A stretch of DNA of 64,000 bases, taken from NCBI RefSeq assembly GCF_016801865.2, contig NC_068938.1:79676389-79740388 (forward strand). Reading direction: 5' to 3'. The stretch comes from Culex pipiens pallens (taxonomy: Eukaryota; Arthropoda; Insecta; Diptera; Culicidae). Under the pieces are notes generated by a model that was not told the DNA's origin, did no database searches, and saw only the letters and a list, made by a program, of their open reading frames with translations. Shown one piece after another: positions 10,361-23,139 of the stretch. The position numbers and the translations under genes are program-made. The stretch's first letter is position 1. Each line of letters starts with the position of its first letter.

Positions 10361-12417
10361 AGTCCACCCCGGGCCACGCTCCGCTGACGCTCAATCGAAA
10401 TCCGTTTCCGACCTTTTTCCGGCATTTTGATAAATAGTTTCCCGCCACTCGACCATCAATATTGTGTTCCCATCCCGGCGTCCTGTGTGTGGACCTTCAG
10501 AAGAACCGTTTCATTCGAAAATCATTTATTTCTGAAGAGATAGAGACAGAGAAGTGGAACCATATGCGCCGATGACGATTCCCGATTCGACGGAGAACCC
10601 TACTCCAATTCAATATGCAAAAGTGTGTATTTCCTGAGTCACTTCCGGTGCTCGGACTGGCCGCCACCACCCGGCCGGAAAAGCGCACGCGGCCAATTCT
10701 GAAGCCCCAGGAAGGAAACGGGGAATAGCAATGGTTCGTGAAATCTGGTTTCGGATGCGTAAATCTCTTTTGATTTGATTCCATGACGTTCGTGGTGGAA
10801 TCATTTCGCATTTTCAATGAAACGAATGATATTTGCGATTTCATCGCGCCGTCCGAAGCCTCTCATTCTTGTCACTTCATTAGAATATGCCATCGCTGGT
10901 CAACGGTCCGGAAGCGTGGTCGATTCCACAGTTTGGAATCATTTCATCACTCTGTGGCACGAGGGAAGAACGATTTGTCAGTTTTTGTATCGTTAAACTT
11001 TGCTTGTTTGTTTTGTCCAGACATTTTGGGACTTGGAGAGGAAAAAAAAGCTGGGATGAAAAGTCATAAGAAGTAAACGTCTTAAGCCATAAACGACATG
11101 GCACGAGGCAAAAAGGTAAAACTTAAATTGTAGATTTTATAATGAATATAAGCAGACGTTCAAAATAAAAGCTGAATATTTCATAGCATAAACAAAATTT
11201 ATCTTATGTTTTACATAAGGATTAAGCAAAGCATTTTTTTTGCATATATTTGATTATATATTCACACTGAAAATTTGCATATCTACTTTATCTAAAATCA
11301 GTTATATTATTAGAACTAAATCTTCAAATAATAAAAATAGTCTATGTTTAGATCAGCACAGAAATCCAAGTGTCATAAAAATTGAGATACTCATCATAGC
11401 CGGCGTGGGGTTGAAACTGGAATCGTTGGGGTTATTAATTCAAATTAGCCAACTTTAAATGCAATAAATTTGGGTTTTACTATCTGCCAAATAAATAAAA
11501 AACTGACACCGGGCAGGTGTCCAGAGGTGGCTTGGTCGCCGCCGGTCGCAGCCAATCGGCACGTCGTAAAACGAAATACAAACTTTGTTGGCACTGCGCG
11601 ATCTTGTCTGGCCGCGGTCAATCATAGTGAGCGGTGGGTTGTGAAAGGAGTTTGACATGCGATAAAGCATAGCTTGATGTTCTAAGTACATTTTAAAGTA
11701 TAATTTTCATGTTTTTTTTATAAATCACAACATTATATCCTGTGTTATATCTTAGGTAAATATTGAAAAAACTCCAACTTTCTCTTAAGCAAGCTCATAG
11801 TTTGATTTGGACACTATTGATTTCCGGATTCAATAAAAAAAATTGCCTTGTAACTAAATTCCTTCAGTCGGCAAATTGCAGGAAACTCAGGAGGCCACAT
11901 AAAGTAATAAATATTTCCATCGTTATCACCCGATGATAGATGGCTCCTTCGATGGAGGCTTGCAAAAAAACAAATTTCGGACAACTCCACGCAAGACATT
12001 GGGACAAAGGAGCGGGCCACCTTAAAAATCGAAAACTGACCGGTTTTGGGATTAGGAAAATAAAAACGCACACACACATGTGCATAAAAGGAATAATAAA
12101 TAAATTATGAGCTTATAAATAAAGGAATAAATGCCACCAAGATCGAACGGAGCTATAAAGATAGATCCCGCGCACGTGAGTTATCGATTAGGTTGTGGTT
12201 TTTAGTAATATGCTGTTTGTTTGTTTTTTATGTCATCGCAGTAATTTTCTGAGACTAATATTTTGAATGTCTTTTAGGAACGAGTAATTTATGACAGTGA
12301 GCGTTATTTGATCATGTTGGGTAAATATTTATGAAATGAATTAATCATACCAAGGTTTAAGAATTAATAAGAAATAAGCTCAAAATTTTGAAAATTAAAT
12401 GGTAAAGGAAAGACATA
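10361..12417. other. Single-copy-looking region with two GC-richer islands
   Basis: GC rises at about 10361-11050 and 11500-11660. Several overlapping short frames exist on both strands (for example 10497-10844 minus and 10783-11076 plus), but none has a known domain, and their overlap in different frames argues against coding. No repeat was recognised. Confidence 0.4.
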
Positions 12418-12583
12418 CACGGTGATAAATGAGTTTCACAAATCGTGAACAAGCGTTCATGAAAATGGGAACCACGAACAATGTGTTCAAATTCCATGGT
12501 TCCATGACATTTGAACACTTTGTTTGTGGTTCACAATTTCATGAACGCATGTTCATGATTTTGGGAACTCATTTTTCTCCGTG
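12418..12583. mobile_element. CACGG foldback MITE
   Basis: The 166-bp unit begins CACGGTGATAAATGAGTTT and ends with the reverse complement of CACGGAGAAAAATGAGTTC. The arms contain GCGTTCATGAAA and GAACAAAGTGTTCAAA-like words in inverted order around the centre. A one-armed relative lies at 14483-14590. Confidence 0.8.
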
Positions 12584-13918
12584 CACTACATAACCAGGGA
12601 AATCGCTAATAGTTTGTTGAATTTACAATAGCTTAAGATACTCTTTATCCTAATTTAGAATGTGGTCTTAGTTGATAATCGTCCCTAATTGCTGAGCAAT
12701 TACATGATAGTTCACAAACCATTGCAAAACAAAACAAAAATCCACGAAAATGATGCCCAACACATTCACGGACTCTTCATCCTCATCAAAACGGTGGGCC
12801 GTGGCACGTGACCGTGCGGAGTGAGTGACGACGACACCCTCCGTGAAAAGTCACCGACGCATGGAACACAACAACAACGACCCAAAACACGACGCTCGGC
12901 GATAGTATCACCCCGCGCGTGCTCGCACGTGTGACACGTGACAGCAAACAATTGGCACAATTTGAATAGTTTCCTCTTGGCGGTGGGTGCGGTGAGAAAT
13001 AATGTGATTATACGACGAAAGTTTACCACCGATAATTGTCAAAATATGGTGACTTTTGCGCCTTTTCAAAATCATTCAACCGAAACCAACGGACTGTCGT
13101 CGGCGGTGTGGCAGTGGGAAAATTTTGAAGTTTTTTGCCCTCGTTTTCCCTTTGGAATGCCCAAAGGGCACACGCGTTACGCCGGAAAAGCGAGAAATTT
13201 TCTTGTGGTTTAGTTGAGTCGACGGTTGTTACGGATCGGGTAAGATGAATAAGAGGTGGAAAATAAACTATAGATTAAAAATTTTTAACTTCCCGCCCCG
13301 GAGTGGCTATTGCAATTATAAGAACCTTCAGTTTTGGAGAAATATTGTGGATTTTGTAATTTCCTTTCCTTGGTGGATGTTGTCATGGTTCATGAAACGC
13401 ATCGGTGATTTTGAAACCTATTGAGACACGTGGCTTGGACTCTCTCTGTGTCAATATTATTGAAGAGACAATCGAGAGAGGAACGTATCAGATTATAAAA
13501 CAAAAAATCAAAGTATGATGTTCTGAAGGACTGAAGAATACATCGAAACAGAAAGGTTTATCGAGAAATCAGAAAACACACGAGTGCTTAAAAAAAAGCA
13601 TATAACTTTTGTGGTCTACACAATTGTTTTCCCATTTAGGCCGATGCAAATATTTTTCAAATTATAAATTTTTTTGATAAACATTTTTTGCCCCCTGATT
13701 TTTCGGGCCGATTTAGAAGGGACGATTTGATATATATTTGCACAAGCCTAACAATTTTAACAATATATGATTTTTTTTCATCTATGACTGCCTCATTAGT
13801 TAATAATAAACTGTACCGGCTGTAATGAGAAAAAACAAATTTCGACATTGTTTGACAATAAAACGCTCCTTTTAAAATACAACACACACTTGATTTTTAA
13901 GCAAAAGCTATTGTTTAT
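12584..13918. other. Single-copy-looking region
   Basis: A GC- and CpG-richer patch at about 12760-13220, with several CACGTG-type E-box words, is followed by AT-rich sequence. Opposing short frames (12766-13029 minus and 12938-13213 plus) overlap and show no domain. A regulatory role is possible but unsupported. Confidence 0.35.
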
Positions 13919-14160
13919 TTTCGTCCCGCCCGTGTGGATCAATTGGACCGCGCACTGGACCCACAATCCAGAGGTTGCTGGTTCGAATCCCGCGGCGGGC
14001 GCTTTAAAATTCTAAGTGTAAATATGGGTATCCGGCGCCGTCGCTCCGTGCCGTACTCAAACACTTAGGAGCCCAGGGCGGCGAAGTCCTTGTAGTTAAA
14101 AGGAAGACACTAGTGGTTGGTACTAGCAATGGTGGCCGACAGCTATAAAGTCGACTTCGT
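13919..14160 (+). mobile_element. tRNA-derived SINE with 11-bp target duplication
   Basis: The unit is flanked by exact copies of CTATTGTTTAT (13908-13918 and 14161-14171). The 5' part is tRNA-like: A box TGGATCAATTGG at 13935-13946, a 5-bp anticodon stem CTGGA/TCCAG around loop CCCACAA, B box GGTTCGAATCC at 13980-13990, and partly paired CCCGCC/GGCGGG acceptor ends. The 3' body (GTACTCAAACACTTAGG to TCGACTTCGT) is unrelated to tRNA. The absence of U33 in the loop and of a full acceptor stem shows that it is a SINE head and not a working tRNA. It ends without poly(A). Confidence 0.9.
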
Positions 14161-14171
14161 CTATTGTTTAT

Positions 14172-14847
14172 GAATATGATTTTGCTAAATCTAAAATCCA
14201 ATAATATTATGATATCATGAAAATAATCTTTGATAAAGTTGCAAAATGTGCAAGCTAAGGCTATTGCAAATCTTCTTTTTTTTTCAAGAATTCGTGGGGC
14301 AAAAAAAATGCTAGAATTTAAATTTTCAATGGAAACTTGCGCTTTTTTTTGTTAAAAACAATTTAAAATACATTGTATAAGGCTAAGACTATCAACTGTA
14401 CGGATTTTTTCCTCACCGTACGGATTTTCGACCCACTTCCGGGATTTTTAACAGGCTTTTTGTACGGATTTTTTTTCTTGTACACGGAGAAAAAAGAGTT
14501 CTTAAAATCGTGATCAAGCGTTCATGAAAATGGGAAACACGAACAAAGTGTTCAAATTTCATGGTACGTTTTTCAAAAACGTACCATGGGATTCAAAAAA
14601 TCATAAATTAATTGACTCATTACCCTCTTTGATTTTGGCCTGAGGAATAATAACATTAAATAAAAAGCCCAATCTTAATATGTTTGCAAAACTTGAGAAA
14701 AAAATGCCAGAAAATTTAAAAAATATTCAAATTTTAAGGTTATAATGTGTAAGTTGTCGAATGAAATTTAAAAAAAATCACAAGACAATTTTCAATTTAA
14801 ATCTATTTGGTTTTATTGTCAATAATCAAGCAACAAAAAGTTCATTT
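14172..14847. other. AT-rich spacer with a partial CACGG foldback arm
   Basis: At 14483-14590 one arm of the CACGG foldback family is visible (CACGGAGAAAAAAGAGTTC, then GCGTTCATGAAAATGGG), ending in a small hairpin around ATGGTACGTTTTT (14563-14588). The rest is AT-rich and unassigned. Confidence 0.5.
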
Positions 14848-14993
14848 CTTGACTTTTTTTTTGATAAGGTCCTATAAACAAATGTAAACATTGAGTGTAT
14901 CCCTTTCACACCGTATGTCAAAGTCCATCGGAGTAAGCGGGATACACTCAATGTTTACATTTGTTTATAGGACCTTATCAAAAAAAAGTCAAG
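14848..14993. mobile_element. AAGGTCCTATAAAC palindromic MITE
   Basis: A 146-bp foldback with arms of about 55 bp that match perfectly as read: CTTGACTTTTTTTTGATAAG at the left and its reverse complement at the right. The loop is about 35 bp. It is related in its terminal words to 55052-55194 and possibly 6462-6530. Confidence 0.85.
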
Positions 14994-15264
14994 ATTTGAA
15001 TTACATAACAGAGTTTTGGAGTTTCGTGCTGCTGTGTTTTAAATAATAATCATTTTTGCAGCAGTTTTTGCAGTTACCTGATGCATTATCAAGAGTAAGA
15101 AAAAAAAATTGCAAAGACACGAAATTTTATTAGAAGAGATTGATGTGGAATGTAGAACATATCTCGCTTACTGTATCAAAAGGGTCCTATGCACATTACA
15201 TAGGAAACCCATGGCGTATTGGTTTTTTTGAAAATGTTATCTAGATATATGATATTTGTTATTT

Positions 15265-15634
15265 GAGCAATTCCAGCAATTGACATCACCTTAAAATTTA
15301 ACTTTTAAACTTAAAAATAAAAAAATCTCATAGAAGTGGTAAATTTCAGTGAATTTTTTCAGAAAGTCCGTCCAATTTCCTACAAGTTTGTATTTGACCA
15401 CTTTTTGATACGATTAAATGCCTTCGAGATACAGTAATTTTTAAATTACAAAATACAAAAATATTTAAATAATTCACGCCGTTCTTAAATGTCATATTCG
15501 AATAAAATTGGCTCCATATACACAAAAATGGCTTATATAGGCCTAGAATAACATGTCTACAAAGTTTCATTAAAATCTGAGAAAGTCGAGTACAAAAGAA
15601 CCAGAAAAATTCCTGATTTGAGCTGGAATTGCTC
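15265..15634. mobile_element. GAGCAATTCCA element, short copy
   Basis: It begins GAGCAATTCCAGC and ends GCTGGAATTGCTC, with ATTT on both sides (15261-15264 and 15635-15638), consistent with a 4-bp target duplication. The interior (TTTGACCACTTTTTGATACG, then CTCCATATACACAAAAATGG) matches one arm of the larger copy at 19148-20308. No ORF of note. Confidence 0.75.
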
Positions 15635-17378
15635 ATTTACAATTTTGAAGTTGAAATACAATTAAATAAATTCAAATATGACAAAGTTGTTTTTCAAAAT
15701 TGTACATTTCTAGATAATTCACATGCGGCCCGCGATTCTGGACTAAATTGCCAAAATTGCCCGCGAGGTTCAGCTGGCTGAGGACCACTGTTCGACAAGA
15801 ACACCATAAAACATAATGCAACATGAATCACAAAATGATTATTTTTTAGATTTGAGAGGGGTGGTTAAGTTGTGAAAATCATGATAAAGCAATTTTGATA
15901 AAATTTTACAATTGCCTTGGTAGGTTGTTATCAATCTTCGAATAATCCTTATTTTAAATTATGACTAAAATTATTGCATCAGTCAGCATGGCTTAGTATC
16001 TGCAATTATGTCAACACGGTTAAACAAACCTTTGATACAGTGAGTATATTTAGGCTTATCGACGGTCAACCGTACAAATCCCTCCCATCAATAATTATCG
16101 CACACAAATTAACTTCGCACGTGTCCGTCAGCGTCGGTGTCAATCACGCTAAATCCATTGAGGTGCAAGATAAAAAAAAGTATCAACCTGTTAGTACACG
16201 CCACTTCACTCGAACACCTTCCAAATGCATAGATTACTAGTGGACCTTATGGCGCTCTCTCGCTTATATTGACTGGCAGGCTGTCAACTAACTAGAATGT
16301 ACCCTTTTGCGTTCAATGTTTATCATAACACGCTCACTGAGCACATATTTACGAAACGATTAAAGAGTCGCGGCGCTCAAAGGTTGGATAAACAGCAAAC
16401 AACTTCCACCTTGTGCTTCTGGTAAACATTTTTATCACGCTCTTATCTTCCGATTGGGTTAGTTTAATCAGCCATAAAAGTGCACGGTTTGTGCGTAAAC
16501 TTTGCATAATGATTAATGTTATTGTTTGGGATGCAATGATTCATTTCAAATCTCTTAAGTATTTTGTTTAAAATTGCTCAAAAGTTGAACAAATGGCACC
16601 ATGACGATGGCTCTTGCTCCATTTTCACTTCTCGTCTTAAAAACGATTCCGAGCAAGGCAAATTATCACCTAGCAGAAATGCATTCATTCGTGTTTTGAT
16701 TTACAGCCCTATAAATTCCGACTCCGATTCCATTTCGTTGTCGGGTTTTTCTCGCGCGATAATGCAGTCGGTGGCAACTTAGTTAGTGCTGCTCTTGCTC
16801 GTGCTTGCCGTCCCGGGCTGGCCCTTCCTCTTCATCGTTTTTGACTTAAAAAGTTAATGCATTTCGTTTACAACCTCCTTAAAGTGTAGCGCATAGTGCA
16901 ACGGGCAGACCATGGGCGTAGAATGGGGCATAACCTTAGGGAAAACAAGAGTGGTAAAAGTTCAAGTGGACTGCAATTGTGGCTAACCTCCGACCTGCGA
17001 AGCCATTTCATCCGGTCCGCGGCGGCTTTCAGTAATAGTTGTTCATGAGATATCAAATAAATAAGTTGAGTGTCTGATTCCAATAAAACAGATCAAGTTT
17101 TCACATTTTCTTACAAAAAATTAATTAGAAATATTATCTATTTTTATTGCTTCAGTTATCAAATTTGGCTAATTCAACGTATTATTTGGATTTAGCTTTT
17201 GTATTTTTTATAAAAACATGTTTTTTCTCAATTTCATCTATTTTTTTAATTTCATTCGAATCAATTCTAAACTATTTTAGAAGAATTTGAATTTCTAACA
17301 GTTTTTACTGCGTTTTATTCAAATTGAAGTATATTTTTTGAGGATCTTGGATTAAATTGATAGTTGAAAAATGCGTAA
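15635..17378. other. Single-copy-looking region
   Basis: Moderate GC between about 15970 and 16990, then AT-rich sequence. Short frames (15974-16240, 16564-16782, 16868-17083 minus) show no known domain. No repeat borders are visible. Confidence 0.4.
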
Positions 17379-18327
17379 GGGACCATCCATAAACCACGTG
17401 GACACTTTTTTGGAAATCTGTTACCCACCCCCCCTGATTGGTGCGCTGGAAGTGGGGACGCGAAGTCGTGATTATTCAGGTTATTTTTTTGTGTGCTTTT
17501 GTGTCGCTATTCGTATGGGGTGAGTGCATAATTTGTAAAGGTGGTGTAAAAAATATTCGGAGTGAAAAGTGATTTTTTTGTGTGCCTTTGGTCGTGAATT
17601 GTGTGTGTCTTAATTTATTGTTTTGTGATTTTCAAAGCCCTTCCTATATCATTGTTGATCGGAAGGCACGGCGTCGGGTGGATTGTGTTTAAATTTTTCG
17701 AGGTTTTATTTATTTGCTGTGAAAAAGCCATTTCTATTAATGATCGAAAGACGCACTTTCAATTTGGATCGTCGAGTTAATAGTGGAGCAAAATAACTGT
17801 GTGTGAGTGATTTTGTGGGCTAATAAGAAAGACCTTCCCCTACACCGTTGCTCGGAAGGCTCGCCGACGGGTCTGTTATGAAAGTCTTCCCCATAGCGCC
17901 GTAGCTCGGGAGGCATCGAAAAGCCAATACCTTATCCTGCTAACCCAAAAAAAATATTAATTACGTGATGCTTGAAGGAGATGCTGTGGATTTAACGGTC
18001 TCAAGCGGTATCAACAAGTATATAGCGAAAAACTATGTGCTTGATGAGTCTGCAACTTCAACTATCGGACTAACATTCCTCCCTTTCGTTGAACTGCAGG
18101 CTTCTTGGGAGGGCGCCGGTATTGACTAATAAATTAGGGATCTTCAGAGGTTAAACAGTGAACGGATGGTTGGCTCCCACTGATCATTTTTGATTCATTG
18201 TTTAACTTCAGCTGATCTGTCAATAACGGAGTAGCAGCTCATTGGCAGTCAACCATGCTCATGCTCATGCTCAATCTCCATACCCCCCCCCCCCCCTAAA
18301 GTTTCCACGTGGTTTATGGATGGTCCA
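17379..18327. mobile_element. Harbinger-type MITE carrying a retroposon-like insert
   Basis: The ends (GGGACCATCCATAAACC at 17379 and its inverse ending near 18326) match the 160-bp MITE at 3451-3610, including the poly(C) tracts next to each terminus. The ~70-bp MITE core is replaced by about 850 bp that contains three copies of a CCTTCC...GGAAGG stem-loop motif (about 17637, 17832 and 17884) and ends in three ATGCTC repeats (about 18255-18272), a tail style seen in some non-LTR retroposons. No long ORF remains. Confidence 0.7.
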
Positions 18328-19147
18328 AGCAAAAAAGTTATGTATTTTTTCAGAAATACTTTTCGGCGACAATGTTTTGCTTTAAAAAAAACTTTGAAAA
18401 ATTAATGAATCATATTGAAATAAAAGATCATTGCAAATATTTTCAAAAATGTCTCAAAATGAGTCAAGAAATCAAGAATCAAAAATATTTTTCGATAATC
18501 TTCTTTTAATGAAATTTAAAAATAAAAATTCTAACAATTAAATTTTTTTTCTGTGCAATCATTTTAAAATATTTTGAAATAAATTTGAAAAGATGCACGG
18601 CAAAGTAAAAAGTTTTTTTTTAGAAAAGATTTAAACCTCAACTTAGTTTCAACATTTTTTTTATGATTGAAAACAAAAACATATTGAAATTTAGGTTTCT
18701 TATATTGTTGAGATTAGGAAACATAAATTATTTTTTAAATTAGTGAAATTTAAATGTATTTTTAAAGTTAATGATGAAAAGGATTTTTTTATAATCAACA
18801 AAAATAATAATAATACAATTTTAAACAATAAAATATAAAAAATACATCAAATAACACATCTTTCCTAAATCAAGATTTATATGTTTATGAATCTTAATGC
18901 AACACTAGTTCACTAATTTGTTATCTTTTCAACTTTTACCAAACATTATTAGATTAGGCACACAAGGTCAAAAGGTTGGGCACCCTTGGAACGGAATCTT
19001 GAAAATTTAACCAATACTTTCTGATTTATCTTCAGTGGAGAAATTAATGCAAATAAGGGGACAGTGAACAAAACAGAATTTTTCAACAAAAAAATAAGCG
19101 TCAACAAAAAATTTATTTGAAAAAAAACGAAAAATTGCAGGGATATA
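18328..19147. other. Very AT-rich spacer
   Basis: Highly AT-rich with many A and T runs. No coding, RNA or repeat border was recognised. Confidence 0.4.
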
Positions 19148-20308
19148 GAGCAATTCCAGCCCAAAACAGGATTTTTTTAGGTACTTTTTTCTCGACCCTC
19201 TCCGATTTCAATGAAACTCTGTAGACATGTTATCCTAGGCATATATAAGCCATTTTTGTGTATATGGAGCCAGTTACACTCGATAATGACATTTGAGAAG
19301 GGCGTAAGTGTTTTAAATATTTTTGTATTTCGTAATTTAAATATTGCTTTATCTCAAAGCCGTTGCATCGTATCAAAAAGTGGTCAAAGACAAACTTGTA
19401 GGAAATTTGACGAGCTTTCCGAAAAAAAATACACTGAAAGAAAAAAACACACCACTTTTATGCGATTTTTTGATTTTTAAGTTTAAAAGTCGAATTTTTT
19501 TGTGGAAACAGTCTAAGATGTTACAAAAAGACTCACGAAAAATGCAGGATGGAGCAACTCACCTAAAAAAATACAAAAATCATTTACTGAAACTGTTTTT
19601 TTGAAAAGTGCTCTAAACTTCAAAATTTTCAAAAGCCGAATACGGGAATCGATTCTCCAGACAATTTTACATAAAAGTTTCCATATTGACCACTGTCCTA
19701 AGTCCAATCCTTGTGAAGTTACATCGGTTTTAAAAATAAAAATGTTGAAAAAATAGGGTTTTTGATGGTTTTGGCAATTTCTATATGACAGACTTGATTT
19801 TTCAGTCTCGATAATATTTTTACCGGAAAGCTCGTCCAATTTCCCATAAGTTTGTCTTTGACCACATTTCAATTGGATGTATGGGCTTACAGATATAAGC
19901 TAATTACATTGCTCATAACTGAATACATAATATTTTTTCAGTGTAGTAAAGTAACCTGGATCGCTGGCTGACCTTCAAATTTGACTTTTAAACTTAAAAA
20001 TCAAAAAATCGCATAAAAGTGGTGTGTTTTTTTCTTTCAGTGTATTTTTTTCGGAAAGCCCGTCAAATTTCCTACAAGTTTGTCTTTGACCACTTTTTGA
20101 TACGGCTTTGAGATAAAGCAATATGTAAATTACGAAATACAAAAATATTTAAAACACTTACGCCCTTCTCAAAAGTCATTATCGAGTGTAACTGGCTCCA
20201 TATACACAAAAATGGCTTATATATGCCTAGGATAACATGTCTACAAAGTTTCATTGAAATCGGACAGGGTCGGGTACAACCGATTTCCTATTTGACATGG
20301 AATTGCTC
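19148..20308. mobile_element. GAGCAATTCCA element, long foldback copy
   Basis: Inverted arms of roughly 360 bp run from GAGCAATTCCAGC at 19148 and from GACATGGAATTGCTC ending at 20308; both arms contain CCATTTTTGTGTATATGG and AAAGTGGTCAAAGACAAAC. TATA borders both ends, compatible with a 4-bp duplication. The ~450-bp centre (about 19500-19980) is a different, AT-rich sequence. Short frames on both strands mirror each other because of the inverted arms and are not genes. Confidence 0.8.
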
Positions 20309-21808
20309 TATAAAAAATCTAAATTGAAAAAGTTCCGTTCAAAAGAATACATCAATAAGGCATTTATTGTTATAATAAATGAAATTTAAAGTATGCTTTA
20401 ATAATTTCTACAAATATTCAAATATCCGAATAATTTACATTGATTGAGAAACTTTTTACAAAACATAATTTATGTTTACATTTATTTAGACGAAGATTTT
20501 TTTTATTGAAAATAAAGGTTATACTTTATACTTATTTTTTACAGTGACCGTTGACGTGCCCTTGAGAAAAATACATTTCAATAACTTTAACTACGCCCCT
20601 GCCCATTCATTGTAGCAAGCTCGTCCGACATAAAAGTATCACAAATCGCGGACCCAGAAGGCCAGCTCCGGAATGCATTAGCTCATCTCGGTGCGTCTCG
20701 CGGGCCCTTGAAAGTAGTCCCCAAGAGCCAAAACAAAACAAAAAAATGTGGAAAGAAAATGGGGCGACAGGGAAATGAATCGTTTTCCAATCTTTTCGGC
20801 TTTCCATTTGCCGGCCGAGAGCCATGTGAGAACGAGGAAGGGACACCGACAGCCATTCTACGAGGCAGGAGAAAAGTGCCCTAAATAGAGAGCGAGCTCA
20901 GAGAGTGGAAGGAGATGAAAATTTTAGAGTATTGTTAATTCATAAATTTTGAGCGTGTTGACTAATGCATATTATTTATATCGTTTGGGCGCTTGCCTCT
21001 CTCGTTTTTCAGGATTTAATCCATGGCAAATAGCAAAAACTTAAACAATTCTTATAATATTCTTAAAAAATTGTTTGAAAGTGCCGATATTTTATATTTT
21101 GTGACAGAATGATGTGGCTAAAAGATTTTTGTTAGATCTATACAATTTTGCTATACACTTTCTATAATTGATTTGGAAATATTTTTAAAACACATTTAAG
21201 CTGTTGTTAGCTTTTTTTATACTTTTTAAGAATCAAAAACATTTTGCAACAAGTTCTTTTGCAAACTGCCATGGATCGCCCTTCAGCAGAAAAGTGCCAC
21301 CGGGGAAAAAAGGAAGGAAACTCGTTCCACTTTAACAACCATCAGAATCTCTCAATTTTAGTGCAAGAAGCACTTTGCCTCTGTGTGTGCTCTCACCACA
21401 CTCCAGCCCTCTCAACATGCCGAATTCTTATTGTTTTATTTGTTTATTAGTGTGAACACGAGAATCGGCCTGGAGATGGCTTTTAAGTAGCACCGTTGAT
21501 AGATGGCATGTCCTGGAACGGCGGTCTAATGCCTTCTGTTGGACACTGGCCGCAGAATCACTTTATGCTTCCTATGATGCTTTTATGTGACCACCGGTCG
21601 GTCGGTAGCAGGTGGAAATTAACGTGGGCGGCTTCCGCGGGAAAACAAACGGATGAAAAAGGTGGCAAAAGGGAGGCAAATATTAATGTGGGACTTACGA
21701 CTGAAAACACGACCGGCAATCAGAGATCTATTTAACTATTCAATTAGATCATATTTATATTACATGAAGAATTGGAAAAGAATCACTTAAGTGATTCCAT
21801 TCTATTAA
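20309..21808. other. Single-copy-looking region
   Basis: GC-richer patches at 20590-20920 and 21240-21730 lie in AT-rich sequence. Short frames at 20607-20846 (-), 21244-21450 (+) and 21496-21735 (+) have no recognisable domain. Confidence 0.35.
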
Positions 21809-22110
21809 CCCTCTAATGCCCAATTTTTTTTAGAAAGTTTTTATTTTTCCCGTGCCCGTGACCTCCTAAATTTTGAGCAACTTTTATCCTACGAAATACT
21901 TTACTTCTCTTGTTTCATGTTTTTCTTGTTTTATTTTTAAGTATTTTAATTTGCATTTATCTTGTTGAGTTTGAGATAATGGTTGTTTTTGAAAGCATTT
22001 GGCATATTCTTCTACATCCTATCATAACATTTTGTCTTTCTGATTTTTTTTTCATGTTTTTACAGTCACTTTTTCAATTTGTTGCTTATTTTCCACATTT
22101 TCTGTTATAG
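21809..22110. mobile_element. Partial piggyBac-like MITE (one end)
   Basis: TTAA at 21805-21808 is followed by CCCTCTAATGCCCAATTTT, the terminus seen at both ends of the complete element 32857-33425. The adjoining GAGCAACTTTTATCCTACGA matches the inverse of 33360-33400. The other end is missing. Confidence 0.6.
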
Positions 22111-22126
22111 AATTAACATTTAAATT

Positions 22127-22640
22127 CAGCAATTCCATTTGAAAAGAGCCTAATCCGATTAAAAAGTTCTCCCATCGGGCTCAATTTTTTTCTGGGGGTT
22201 CCTTGGCCAAAATAATTAGACCCGTATTTTTTTGTTTGGTCATTAGGGTGACCTTCATCGTGCTAGGGTGGTTAAAAAAAAAACCACTTTTCAAAAAATC
22301 TTATCTCCGCGTCATTTCATCCGATTTCAGCTGTCTGAAACGCAAAAGAATAGAAGGAAAGGATCAGTTTGGCTACTTGAGAAAAATAATAATTTTCAAA
22401 AATCTAGCTTAACATTTTAAAATGTCGTATGAAAACTTTAAATGGCGTTTTGACCATGTCTGGAAAATATCATTATCAAAAATTGGCGATGTCGAAACGT
22501 ACGATTCCGAGATATGATTTTTTGAAAATAAAAACTGAGCTTTTCGACGCGCCACGCAAAAAAAAACAGAAAAATGACGAAAACGAGAAAAAATCTACTT
22601 TTTTCACTAAAACTGTGATAACTTTAAAATTTCAGCGATG
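22127..22640. mobile_element. CAGCAATTCCATTTG element, partial copy
   Basis: It starts CAGCAATTCCATTTGAAAAG and shares GGTGACCTTCATCGTGC, ATCTCCGCGTCATTTCAT and AACTGAGCTTTTCGACGCG-like phrases with the complete copy 45858-46605. A continuation near 23560-23800 suggests that the copy is broken up by the 23140-23370 MITE and truncated at the BEL insertion. Confidence 0.6.
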
Positions 22641-23139
22641 ACTTTTTGTAATTGAAAGACGAAGTCATGCAAATTGGATTTAATTTCGAAAAATGAAGTT
22701 GAAAAATTTTTGCGACTGATATTTCGATTTTTCGAAAAAATCAGTATTGATTGAAAATTTCATAACTAGGTCAAAGATTTATTTCAAATTCTGTAAATTT
22801 CTTTTTTTTTTGCAAATCAAATTTTAGTAACAAAAAGTGAAATTAAAAATCACCAAAAACTTTATTACATTGTATTATTTTTTTCAGTGTAGTCCTTATT
22901 GATACCTACAACTTTGCCGAAGACACTAAATCGATCAAAATTTCCTTCAAAAGATACAGATTTTTGAATTTTCATATATCATTTTTGTATGGACAGCTGC
23001 CAAATTTGTATGGAAAATTATATGGACAAACTCATTATGAAAAATGGCTTCTTTGGGCTTACCTAAGGCACAAAAAAAGATTAAAAAATACAAAAAAAAT
23101 CGAATGATCGAAATCTCAGAGAATTGCTCAGTAGTGATA
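22641..23139. repeat. Diverged interspersed repeat
   Basis: Contains CCTACAACTTTGCCGAAGAC, then ACTAAATCGATC and an ATGGCTTCTTTGG-like phrase, which parallel 42830-42960 and, more weakly, 5040-5160. Borders are not clear. Confidence 0.45.

Noticed and set aside
13921..14000. Functional tRNA gene with a CAC or similar anticodon
   Set aside because: The loop lacks U33, the acceptor stem is incomplete, and the sequence is the head of a unit with an 11-bp target duplication; a SINE explains it better.
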